Shown here: in pieces, positions 1 to 7,478 of the stretch | How positions within the stretch are numbered: position 1 is the stretch's first letter | How the letters are laid out: the number at the start of each line of letters is the position of its first letter | Source: Pyxidicoccus xibeiensis | GTDB taxonomy: Bacteria > Myxococcota > Myxococcia > Myxococcales > Myxococcaceae | Reading direction: 5' to 3' | Assembly (NCBI RefSeq): GCF_024198175.1 | Contig: NZ_JAJVKV010000004.1 | Span: 496,001-560,000 of the forward strand | Length of the DNA stretch: 64,000 bases | Program-made: the position numbers and the translations under genes | The notes under the pieces: generated by a model | Seen by the model: only the letters and a program-made list of their open reading frames with translations | Told to the model about the DNA's origin: nothing | The model's database searches: none

Positions 1-158
1 TTGCCGGGCATCAGCTTCGCGGCCTTGTCCGCGTCCAGGGTGAAGCCCGCCATGAGGGCCGGAGAGGACTCGGAGTGGATGGGCAGCTCATAGGGGATGC
101 CGTCGACGCGTGAGAAGCGGCCGGTCTGGGACTGGATGCGTCGGGGAAGACGGAACAT
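1..158 (-). CDS. Acetoacetate-decarboxylase-like protein, N-terminal fragment
   Basis: Only the first 52 or so codons are in the window; the gene runs off the left edge. The start is the ATG at 158, 12 bp after the stop of the hydrolase gene upstream on the same strand, so the two are probably co-transcribed. The visible N-terminus (MFRLPRR, then DGIPYELP and SPALMAGF, then DKAAKLMPG) resembles the acetoacetate-decarboxylase-like family, in which an early strand is followed by a substrate-pocket segment ending in L(L/M)PG. The catalytic Lys lies outside the window, so activity cannot be judged. The assignment is tentative. Confidence 0.45.
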   Translation of the reverse strand, partial: MFRLPRRIQSQTGRFSRVDGIPYELPIHSESSPALMAGFTLDADKAAKLMPG

Positions 159-170
159 GGCGGGGCTCCT

Positions 171-1223
171 TCACACCGGCTTGTCGAGCTCGGCGAGGAT
201 GAGGGGGAAGACGTCCCGGGACGCGTCCTGGCCCATGAACATGTCCAGGTGGCCGTAGCCCGGGACGACGTGCAGCGCGTGGTAGCCGGGGCGGAAGCGC
301 TCCAGGTGCTCGAAGCTGCGGCGCTGGCTCTCGGGGAGGAAGCAGCGGTTCTCCGCTCCGGCCAGGAAGACCCAGCGGGCGTCCGTCTGGGGCTCACGCT
401 CGGCCAGGTCGTCGGGCAGGGCCGGGAAGTCGTCCACGGGCAGCATGTGGCCGGCGCGCACGCACTCGGTCATCTGCTGGAAGAACGTGAGGGGGACCTT
501 GGCGAATTCGTGCTGGAGCCACTCGTGCGTCTCGGCGTTGAGGTTCTCGTGGCGCCAGAGCGTGGGGAAGCCGACGCCGTAGGTGAAGCTGACCCAGCGG
601 CACACGGGGTTGTCGCACTCGTGGTGGAAGGCCCGGACCAGCAGGTTGAGTGCCTTGGCGGTGCGCGTGGGCGCGCCATGGCCCCACTGCGGGTCCAGGT
701 AGGGGGTGAGGCGGGCCACGGGAGGAATGGCGAGCGTCAGCTTCAGCTTCGCCGCGCGGGAGACGACGGGGTGCAGCGAGACGGCATTGGAGACGATGAC
801 CTTCACCTCGGGCAGCAGCCCGGAGGCCGCGGCCATGGCGAAGCTGGTGGAGCCCTGGCAGTGGATGATGGCCTTGACGGTGTCGTGGCCCGTCCTGTCC
901 ACGACGGTGCGCACGGCGGCGGGGTGGTCCCAGACGGCCGCCTGGTCGAGCGTCCACTCGCTCGGCTCCACGTCGATGCTCGCGCGCCAGTTCTCGAGCC
1001 ACACGTCGTAGCCGTCGGCCACGAGCGCATCCACGAGCGTCTCGTGCACGGGAGCGCGGAAGATGTTGGCCCGCACGCCCGCGCCGTGCACGAGGACCAC
1101 CGGCCCCCTGGCGGCCTCCTCGTCGCCGTGGACGTGGATGAGGTTGAGCGCCCGCCCGTCGCCAGCGAGGAAGGGGACCACCTCCTCATGGTGCGGCGGC
1201 GTGCTGGACGCTTCGGCTGGCAT
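171..1223 (-). CDS. Alpha/beta-hydrolase fold protein with Cys at the nucleophile elbow
   Basis: 350 residues; ATG at 1223 preceded by GGGAGGG at about 9 bp. The oxyanion strand PVVLVHGAGV (41-50) opens the fold. The nucleophile elbow reads IIHCQGSTSF (119-128). The residue in the position normally held by Ser in G-x-S-x-G is Cys122, as in PHA synthases and in the hydrolase partners of some cholesterol-oxidase-like GMC enzymes. A C-terminal VPGYGHLDMF supplies the likely catalytic His. No signal peptide is seen, so it is probably cytosolic and acts on a lipid, ester or thioester (inference). It sits directly upstream of the acetoacetate-decarboxylase-like gene, in an apparent lipid or sterol metabolism operon. 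Confidence 0.85.
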   Translation of the reverse strand: MPAEASSTPPHHEEVVPFLAGDGRALNLIHVHGDEEAARGPVVLVHGAGVRANIFRAPVHETLVDALVADGYDVWLENWRASIDVEPSEWTLDQAAVWDHPAAVRTVVDRTGHDTVKAIIHCQGSTSFAMAAASGLLPEVKVIVSNAVSLHPVVSRAAKLKLTLAIPPVARLTPYLDPQWGHGAPTRTAKALNLLVRAFHHECDNPVCRWVSFTYGVGFPTLWRHENLNAETHEWLQHEFAKVPLTFFQQMTECVRAGHMLPVDDFPALPDDLAEREPQTDARWVFLAGAENRCFLPESQRRSFEHLERFRPGYHALHVVPGYGHLDMFMGQDASRDVFPLILAELDKPV

Positions 1224-1564
1224 GGCGCATCCCTCCCACTCCGTTCGAGTGGGACGGGCGCGGATGTGATTTTCGGGGCCAAGCTACTCTGGCAACTGGC
1301 AGAGGGACCAGCTGAGCAACCCACTGGACGAAAGCGTATGCCTGGGAACGCCCGATTCATGAGGCTAATCGCCAAATAGCGCACGCACAATTCATCACAA
1401 AACAGAGCAGACAGACAAACGGGCATTCGGCCGCAGGCCTACAGCTTTTGAGCGACGCCTCATCCCTGCGGGCACTTCACATTCCCATCATGAAGGTTTC
1501 GCAGCAGCGCCTCAAGCGCAAGCCTGGCCCAGAGGCTCTTCTGGTTGATCCGGAACGCAAGCAA
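1224..1564. other. Intergenic region at the left boundary of the AT-rich island
   Basis: About 340 bp without a convincing gene. Base composition changes here from GC-rich (below about 1300) to visibly AT-rich (from about 1380). The right part lies downstream of the dCTP-deaminase-like gene and the left part is the promoter side of the hydrolase gene. I saw no tRNA, integrase fragment or clear direct repeat that would mark an insertion point, and no strong hairpin terminator. The plus-strand open frame from 1448 is antisense to the deaminase-like gene and has no recognisable features. Confidence 0.5.
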
Positions 1565-2122
1565 CTACCGCGATGGTTTCCGCGAGAAGTCAGCTGGCAT
1601 TGGACGAGACGCGCCAGAGTAGATGCCGCGATATTGCAAGTCGCTAGGCTCCCGATGCCAGGACAGGAAAACGTGGCACCACCGCACTCCAGGGTAGATA
1701 CGAATCCTCTGACGCGAAACATTGGCAATCTCAAAGGTAATCGTTCCCGGAGCGTCACTCCCGAAAGTTGCACAGATCAGATTTGACGACAACCCCGCAA
1801 GACCACATCGTGCAAGACTTGAGAGCAAACTCAATTGTCCCGACAGGCGTGGCGAGAGTCTCAGCGCCTCAACTGAACTTGCTAAGTAGAATTGCCCCGG
1901 TTCCACCACGAAGCCGGACTCGTCCATTTCCCTCTCCTCAAACATGACAGATGCATCAGTAACCCTTGTGTCGATAACTCCCCCCACAGCCCGCTCAACC
2001 AGAATACGTCTGCCGATTTTAAGAAGATAGCTCGAAGGGCGTAGCGAATCTGGATCAAACCCGTCAATAACAAGCTCACCAACTCGGCGCGCCTCCTGAA
2101 TTTCCGCACTGGACAATGTCAT
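1565..2122 (-). CDS. dCTP deaminase / dUTPase-fold protein
   Basis: 185 residues, close to the usual Dcd length. The N-terminus LVIDGFDPDSLRPSSYLLKIG (17-37) matches the Dcd opening (I-x-PFD-x(n)-QPSSxDLRLG). PGQFYLAS (75-82) matches the (H)PGEFVLAS strand. LLSSLARCGL (99-108) is the S-S-x-(A/G)-R substrate loop, and TITFEIANV (127-135) carries the Glu (131) that is catalytic in Dcd. The tail YRGIYSGASRPMP corresponds to the Y-x-G-Q-x-x-P-T-P lid. The loop between residues 109 and 126 diverges from the housekeeping enzyme, so dCTP deamination, dUTP hydrolysis or another pyrimidine substrate are all possible. The ATG overlaps the stop of the kinase-like gene by 4 bp. Base composition is AT-rich like its two partners. 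Dcd enzymes are known antiphage effectors; that role here is inference. Confidence 0.85.
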   Translation of the reverse strand: MTLSSAEIQEARRVGELVIDGFDPDSLRPSSYLLKIGRRILVERAVGGVIDTRVTDASVMFEEREMDESGFVVEPGQFYLASSVEALRLSPRLSGQLSLLSSLARCGLAGLSSNLICATFGSDAPGTITFEIANVSRQRIRIYPGVRWCHVFLSWHREPSDLQYRGIYSGASRPMPADFSRKPSR

Positions 2123-2850
2123 CCGAGTATCACCCTTGAATGAGGAACTGAAGACTTTCGCGCAAACACTTCAGCAAGACATCTCAACGCAGAAGAATCC
2201 ACCAAACTGACCTCAACTTGCCCCTGCTCCACAATCTCCAAACACTGCGCATCAAGAATCGAATTGGCGCCAGGCCGTTCTCCAAACGCCTTTGCCCGTT
2301 CCTTCAATTCCGTGATTTTCCACTCAAGCACTTCCGTCGGCCTCTCAAAGCCTACGTGGTAGACGGGCACACCTTTCTTAAAAATCAGCAATTCAGAACC
2401 AGGCAGCGACACTGCAGCAGCGGCAGCCAACGCATCTGTAGAGAGATACCCCTTACACGCCTTGACCACTACCACTTGCGAAACTTCAAGAGCAGCGGCC
2501 AGCATCTCACCAGGCTCAACAAGCTCAGGAAAAACAGAGATTCCATTCTCAGCGAACGCTGAACGAGCTAGCAACCCATTCAGATTCACGACATCGATGC
2601 CTATCCTGTCCAACGCCTCCCCACGCACCCCAGCACTCTCTGCCAAGTCGAGGAATAAAAAAGCCCCCATGCCTCCAGGAACAAATGCGACCTTCGCGCT
2701 GGACGCCACCCCGCGAAGTCCTTCAATCAGACCTTCGAGGTACGACGGGTCGAAGCGCAATCGTCGATACGCCAGCCATTCTATCTTATGTACGGCTTCA
2801 GTCTCGACGAGATTGCCGCTCCCACCGGCCTTTACGACATATGTCTTCAC
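2119..2850 (-). CDS. Amino-acid-kinase-fold protein, UMP-kinase-like
   Basis: 243 residues, the length of a bacterial UMP kinase. The opening YVVKAGGS (4-11) is the Lys plus Gly-rich nucleotide loop of the amino acid kinase (AAK) family. FVPGGMGAF (56-64) is the second Gly-rich loop, followed by GIDVVNLNGLLA, which matches the PyrH helix. STDALAAAAAV (137-147) and LLIFKKGVPVY (154-164) match the TDAxAA and LLxxTDVDGVY segments. GANSILDAQCLEIV (194-207) matches the base-binding helix near the PyrH C-terminus. It is therefore probably a nucleotide or phosphate-group kinase of pyrimidine type, or an allosteric relative that has lost activity. It overlaps both neighbours by 4 bp (ATGA). It is very unlikely to be the housekeeping pyrH, which sits with tsf and frr in most bacteria. 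Confidence 0.8.
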   Translation of the reverse strand: MKTYVVKAGGSGNLVETEAVHKIEWLAYRRLRFDPSYLEGLIEGLRGVASSAKVAFVPGGMGAFLFLDLAESAGVRGEALDRIGIDVVNLNGLLARSAFAENGISVFPELVEPGEMLAAALEVSQVVVVKACKGYLSTDALAAAAAVSLPGSELLIFKKGVPVYHVGFERPTEVLEWKITELKERAKAFGERPGANSILDAQCLEIVEQGQVEVSLVDSSALRCLAEVFARKSSVPHSRVILG

Positions 2851-4721
2851 AGGAGTCCCAAGCCTTTCAATAGAAACCTAGTCGCAAACGTAAAAACCCC
2901 ATCAGCATCCAGACTTGCCAGATTCCCGAACGGCATCCACTCAAGTTCACTGATTTCATCCGATGACAGCTTCAGGCTTTCCATCCTGAGCACTTGGCTA
3001 CTCACGAAAACGTACCACTCGTGACAGTCCGCACCATGCCTACAGATATCCCCATCAACAATAGGGAATCGTCTTAAGAACTCCGCTTCGAGCAGCGGAA
3101 CTCCCAGCTCCTCCAACACCTCTCGTTCGATTGCTTGTCGCGCTGTCTCCCCCTCCTCGACATGTCCGGCAATCAAACTCCATTTCCCCTCATATGGCTT
3201 CTGCTTCTTCCGTATCATCAATACGCGACTATCGGCCACAAACAATACACCCACCGAAAGATGCTTGACTGACCGCCCACCGTATTTTTTAACTACAATA
3301 GATCCCACTGCCATCTTTGAGTCGGAGTTATGAATCATGTTTGGGGTCGGGGCCTCCTTCGGCACAGCGATGAAATCGTGATTTTCCACCGCAGCCTTTG
3401 CAGCCCTGTCCAAAACAAGCAGCGAATCGACATATTGACGCGTGCTCGGATTCTTCAACACCAGACCGAACTGATGAATTAAAGACTCCAGCGCCCCCAC
3501 ATCCTCCCCTCTTCCAACAACGTACCAATACACCTCGCGAAGAGCATCCGCCTTCAACTTCTCTACATGCACTCTATCCAATAAAACCTGAGTAATCAGC
3601 CTCTGATTGGACTGCATCTCCTGTACGGCACGATCCATTCGTTCGATCACCTCTTTATCTGTAAACTCCAGCCCAAATCGATAGAGGTTATTTGCATATC
3701 GCAAACTCCCCGGAAGAACTTGCATGTAGTTCCTCTCCTTAAGCAATCTAACCTTCAAGTTGGGATATCGTCTCCGAAACACAAACAGCCGAACGTCGAT
3801 ACCTGTCTGCTGCTTCAATTGTAGAGCAGCCTCAATGGCCATCAACACCCGAAATACACGCCGAACTATATCAAACGTTCTGTTTTCCAGAAATTGAACC
3901 TGCGGAATAGCGCAGGCAGGCACATCATACTCTTCAGATAGCAGCCCCAGCGCTTCGTCCGTTCGGACAAGCGGTGAAACCAAATACAAATCCAACCTCT
4001 CTATCCGACTTGAAAATTGAGACAACACTCCAATGGATGCACTTGATATCTGAGAGGTTGTGCTAAAAACAGTGAGCCTTTCTTTCGACGCACCACTCAG
4101 GCGACCAAAGAACTTTTCGTCTTCGTCCTCTGAGCGGAGCCTGACATCCAGCATTCCCGAATGCTTTGCCAGTAGAGTCCGAGTGAACTTACTTGCCTCT
4201 ACGGCCTCTGGTATAAGTGTCGTCCCCAATGCAAGTTCCAACAGAATGATTCTATACGTCTCATTTTGCGCCGCTCTCTCGGCGCACAACACAAACTCGC
4301 TCGTACCAACGTCAGGGGCTATTTTCAATTTGGAATAGTAAAATTGCAACCCAAGCACAAAACAAGCCGCATCTTCGGGCTTCATCTCCTCTATGAAGGA
4401 GCGATCAATCTGCCTATTTCCGTACAGTCTAAGAAAGCGCTGTTGGTGTTCAGCGGACTCAAGGCTCCGACGCTCGCGAGCAAGTTCCTCTAAAACTTTC
4501 AGCAGTCGGGCCAGAAAAGTCCCCCGCTGAATGTAGGGAAGCAACTCTTTCGCCGCAGGGATGAATAACCCTGAGATGGCGATTGTGGTCAGGGCACGAC
4601 CAATAGGAGAGTTATTGAAACGTCCAACGACTCCCCAGGATTCACCAGCAAAGTGCTGCAGGACGATCACCACGAAACCGAAGATAAGGCCGCCCAGCAA
4701 TTTTTTGACTACCGGCTTCAT
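2847..4721 (-). CDS. Membrane-anchored protein with C-terminal Nudix hydrolase domain
   Basis: 624 residues from the ATG at 4721, which has GGGAG about 8 bp upstream; an in-frame TTG at 4739 would add six residues. In the 630-residue numbering, hydrophobic segments at about 12-30 and 46-62 anchor it to the membrane. A helical stretch (about 75-200) leads to an alpha/beta region (about 200-360; LDLYLVSPL at 249-257, VRLFVFRRR at 316-324) that vaguely recalls phospholipase-D-like or sensor folds but has no HxK motif. A linker follows. Residues 490-630 are a Nudix domain with a complete box: Gly525, Glu531, Arg539-Glu540, Glu543-Glu544, Gly546, every canonical position filled. It probably hydrolyses a nucleoside-diphosphate-linked compound at the membrane. 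It is first in the three-gene operon. The domain architecture is not one I recognise. Confidence 0.8.
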   Translation of the reverse strand: MKPVVKKLLGGLIFGFVVIVLQHFAGESWGVVGRFNNSPIGRALTTIAISGLFIPAAKELLPYIQRGTFLARLLKVLEELARERRSLESAEHQQRFLRLYGNRQIDRSFIEEMKPEDAACFVLGLQFYYSKLKIAPDVGTSEFVLCAERAAQNETYRIILLELALGTTLIPEAVEASKFTRTLLAKHSGMLDVRLRSEDEDEKFFGRLSGASKERLTVFSTTSQISSASIGVLSQFSSRIERLDLYLVSPLVRTDEALGLLSEEYDVPACAIPQVQFLENRTFDIVRRVFRVLMAIEAALQLKQQTGIDVRLFVFRRRYPNLKVRLLKERNYMQVLPGSLRYANNLYRFGLEFTDKEVIERMDRAVQEMQSNQRLITQVLLDRVHVEKLKADALREVYWYVVGRGEDVGALESLIHQFGLVLKNPSTRQYVDSLLVLDRAAKAAVENHDFIAVPKEAPTPNMIHNSDSKMAVGSIVVKKYGGRSVKHLSVGVLFVADSRVLMIRKKQKPYEGKWSLIAGHVEEGETARQAIEREVLEELGVPLLEAEFLRRFPIVDGDICRHGADCHEWYVFVSSQVLRMESLKLSSDEISELEWMPFGNLASLDADGVFTFATRFLLKGLGLL

Positions 4722-4836
4722 AGCCTTCTCCCACACCAAGATGTCTGACTCGTGCCTTCCACATCGAACCCATCAGATAGAGAGCAAACACACTCATGAA
4801 TGCAGCAGCAAAAACGATTAACGGCAAACAAGTCAC
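4642..4836 (-). CDS. Possible small membrane peptide overlapping the Nudix gene start
   Basis: A 64-codon frame from a GTG at 4836, offset from the Nudix frame and overlapping its first codons. Its N-terminus (PLIVFAAAFMSVFALYLMG) would form one transmembrane helix followed by a basic stretch (WKARVRH), a normal pattern for a small inner-membrane protein. The ribosome site is poor and the C-terminal half is low-quality sequence antisense to nothing known. It may be a leader peptide, a remnant N-terminus detached by a frameshift, or chance. Confidence 0.25.
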   Translation of the reverse strand: MTCLPLIVFAAAFMSVFALYLMGSMWKARVRHLGVGEGYEAGSQKIAGRPYLRFRGDRPAALCW

Positions 4837-4899
4837 GAAAAAACTTTCAAGGACTCCCAGCCTTCCGCCAGCCCTCGGCTCCGCCGACCAGAGCAGAAC

Positions 4900-5733
4900 T
4901 TACTTGGACCTCCGCTGCTCGCGCAGCCCGGCGCGGGACACCGTGAACACCGCCTGCCCGCAGCGGCCGGAGGACTCCGCCCGGGCACGCGCCACGCGCA
5001 CCTCATGGCGGACACCTCCCAGCAGGAGGTGCCGGGTCTCCCCGACGCTGACGGACACCGGCGCGGCGGAAGTGCCCCGGGCTCCCGCGTCCGCGAAGCG
5101 CAGCCGCACGCTCTTCGAGCGGGAGGCAGGCTCCACCGCGCAGCCCGCGTCCTCCCAGTGGACCCGCAGCTCGGGGACGAGCCCCGGGGGCAGCAGCACC
5201 TCTCCCTCCGGGGTGGTGGGCGCGCTCGGCACGGTGAGCAGCAGCAACCCTCCCTGCTCGTCGCGCAGGGTGTCTCCCGCGAGCAGCATCGGCTGCTCGC
5301 CCTCGTCCGAGGCACAGCCCACGGGCTCGCGGTGGGTCGTCCAGGTCACCGTGCGGCCCGACAGGTCCGCGAGCACGGCCGGCACCGCAAGGCTGTAGCT
5401 CACGCCGCCGCGGACCGCGCCTGCCTCGTACTCCAGCACCGAGGCCCACTGGTCGCCGTGGCGGTAGGCTCCCTGGAGCTGCCGCGCCACCTTGAAGCGC
5501 CGCTCCAGCCGGGGGCCCGTGCGCTGCGCGGCCGAGGCCTCCGGCTCCTCCTTGAAGGCCACGTCCACCTGCGCTTCCCGCCAGACCTCGTCACAGGGGC
5601 CCGCATCGCGCGCCGGGGCAGGCGGCGAGAGCGCCGCCGCGGACGGCGCAGTGCCCGCGTCCGGAGCGGCCGGGGTGGAAGAAGACCGGCAGCCGATGAA
5701 GCACAGGGCCACCAGGATGCCCCTGGCGCTCAC
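4900..5733 (-). CDS. Predicted lipoprotein, last gene of the protease operon
   Basis: 277 residues from the GTG at 5733, which overlaps the stop of the protease gene (GTGA). The N-terminus ILVALCFIGCRSS is a short signal peptide with lipobox FIGC, followed by an Ala/Pro-rich linker. The rest has alternating hydrophobic strands with three or four Cys residues, as in a beta-sandwich, and no family motif I recognise. Translational coupling to the protease suggests a partner, chaperone or inhibitor of it at the outer membrane (inference). A longer open frame upstream of the GTG in this frame lies inside the protease gene and is a shadow. Confidence 0.65.
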   Translation of the reverse strand: MSARGILVALCFIGCRSSSTPAAPDAGTAPSAAALSPPAPARDAGPCDEVWREAQVDVAFKEEPEASAAQRTGPRLERRFKVARQLQGAYRHGDQWASVLEYEAGAVRGGVSYSLAVPAVLADLSGRTVTWTTHREPVGCASDEGEQPMLLAGDTLRDEQGGLLLLTVPSAPTTPEGEVLLPPGLVPELRVHWEDAGCAVEPASRSKSVRLRFADAGARGTSAAPVSVSVGETRHLLLGGVRHEVRVARARAESSGRCGQAVFTVSRAGLREQRRSK

Positions 5734-7478
5734 AGGCACTCGGCGTACAGCAGGGTGCCATCCGCCGACACGTGGAAGTCCCGGCCCTCCACCTGGCCTC
5801 GCGCGAGCAGCCGCTCCCGCTTGCGGCGCACCTCCTCGCGCCGGGCCGCCTCCGGCCGCTCCTGGTGGGGCACGTGCGGCCGGAAGCGCACCGGCCCGCC
5901 CTTGTCGTCGGGCTCGTACCTCGCCAGGAGCGCGCGGCCCGTGCCGTCGCTGGCGTCCCCGTCGTCGGAGAAGTCCAGCTCCAGCATGCCCCACTCGTTC
6001 AAATCGCAGTCGCACGTGGAGCAGCCGGGAAAGCCGCAGCCCATGAAGCCGTCGCGGCACTCGATGCACTCACTCTTCGGAGACGCGGCGCACGCCGCGC
6101 AGGCGTTGTCCCCGTTCGAGTACGAGTGCCAGCCCGAGTGCCCCACCCCCGAGAGCTGATAGCGGTAGTTCATCACGCTGTCGTGCACCACGCTGTACTG
6201 GTCCGGCACGTCGTTGCCGTTGTGGTCCAGCGCGAGGTTGTGCCCCAGCTCGTGGATGAAGGTGCCGCGCTGCTCCTGGGCGCTCGGGCTGGCCCAGCAC
6301 CCCATGCTGATGATGACGTCGTTGCCCAGCAGCTCCGCCTTGCCCGACGAGCACGACGTGCTGCTGGAGTGCTTGTACGCCCACACGACGTAGTGGAAGT
6401 ACGCCCTCTTCTCGGGGTTGCCCGGAGAGAACGACGCCTGCTTCAGCGAGTAGAAGTCCACGCCACCGCTACAACCGCCGAAGCAGACCACCTCGTACCA
6501 GGGCAGCGTCCCGTCGATGAAGGCATGCAGCCGGATGCCCGAGTCCCGGGCGAACACCGCCGTCGCGTCCGCCACCAGCGCGGGGTAGGGCTGCCGCGTG
6601 AGGTACGGATTCGAGGGGTGCTGCATCCAGTCCACCTCCAAGTAGAGGTCCTTCACCGTGGGGCTGCTCCACTCGGAGAAGGAGAACCCGTCATTGCCGA
6701 ACAGCTCCAGCGGGTCCGGCACCATGTCCCCGTCCGAGTCCTCCGCCTCCGGGTTCATCCCCAGCAGCGGCTCCAGGGCGTCGGAGATTCCGTCCTCGTC
6801 CCCGTCGTTGTCGTCGAAGATGGTGGACCACAGCTCGTCGTCATGGGTGAAGGCCGCCGTGCCCGAGCTGCCCGGGTAGCGCCCCACCACCACGCGCTGG
6901 CCGGTGTTGTTCTGCGTGCTCGCGGCGACGACGCGCGGGTAGTACTTCGGGCCGCTGTCGTCGTCATGCTGCAGGTACTCCGTGTTGGAGCGCAGCAGGA
7001 CGACGAGGTGGTCTCCGGCGCCCGGCGTCGTGGAGGTGGCGCGGAAGGTGTCCTTCTGCTTCCACGTGAAGGACAGCGGCACGCCGCCGAAGGGCTGATT
7101 GGACAGGAGCAGCGACCCGTTGCGGTACACGCTCGCGGTGCCGCCGCGCCCGTCCGCGTACGCCCGCACCCAGACGCGGTAGTAGCCCGAGTCCGGCGCG
7201 GTGAACGTCACACACGAGCGCGTCGTGCCCGCGCAGTCGTCATTCACCGCCACCTGGCTCCACACGCCGCCCCTGTCCCGCAGCACGTGCAGCACCGTGT
7301 CCGGCGCGGTGCCCGCCAGGTCTCGTGTCTCGAATGTGTAGGACTGACCGGCGTCCAGGAACAGGCTCAGCCAGACGAAGCTGCCCCAGTCTCGCGAGGC
7401 CACGTGGTGCGGCACGGCCAGGGCCACCGAAGGTGCCAGCAGCACCAGCGCACGCAGCACTGCCATCATCGCCTTCAT
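5730..7478 (-). CDS. Secreted zinc metalloprotease with metzincin-like motif
   Basis: 582 residues from the ATG at 7478, which has a strong GGGGAGGAG site and overlaps the previous stop (ATGA). A signal peptide ends near ALA-VPHH. A beta-rich N-terminal region (about 25-210), probably pre-peptidase or carbohydrate-binding-like, is followed by Asp-rich calcium-binding loops of thrombospondin type 3 style (about 222-261; DDNDGDEDG, DSDGDMVPD). The catalytic motif HELGHNLALDH (409-419) has all three zinc His but Ala in place of the usual Gly, and a Met-turn follows (SVMNY, about 434-438). A Cys-rich segment (CAACAASPKSECIEC) lies behind it. It is probably an extracellular protease used in predation or matrix turnover (inference). 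Confidence 0.85.
   Translation of the reverse strand: MKAMMAVLRALVLLAPSVALAVPHHVASRDWGSFVWLSLFLDAGQSYTFETRDLAGTAPDTVLHVLRDRGGVWSQVAVNDDCAGTTRSCVTFTAPDSGYYRVWVRAYADGRGGTASVYRNGSLLLSNQPFGGVPLSFTWKQKDTFRATSTTPGAGDHLVVLLRSNTEYLQHDDDSGPKYYPRVVAASTQNNTGQRVVVGRYPGSSGTAAFTHDDELWSTIFDDNDGDEDGISDALEPLLGMNPEAEDSDGDMVPDPLELFGNDGFSFSEWSSPTVKDLYLEVDWMQHPSNPYLTRQPYPALVADATAVFARDSGIRLHAFIDGTLPWYEVVCFGGCSGGVDFYSLKQASFSPGNPEKRAYFHYVVWAYKHSSSTSCSSGKAELLGNDVIISMGCWASPSAQEQRGTFIHELGHNLALDHNGNDVPDQYSVVHDSVMNYRYQLSGVGHSGWHSYSNGDNACAACAASPKSECIECRDGFMGCGFPGCSTCDCDLNEWGMLELDFSDDGDASDGTGRALLARYEPDDKGGPVRFRPHVPHQERPEAARREEVRRKRERLLARGQVEGRDFHVSADGTLLYAECL

Noticed and set aside
249-1379. 376-codon plus-strand frame antisense to the hydrolase
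   Set aside because: A GC-bias shadow: Gly/Val/Arg/His-rich with no domain pattern, while the minus-strand frame is a clear hydrolase.
1448-1786. Plus-strand open frame at the island edge
   Set aside because: It is antisense to the dCTP-deaminase-like gene and shows no family motif or ribosome site.
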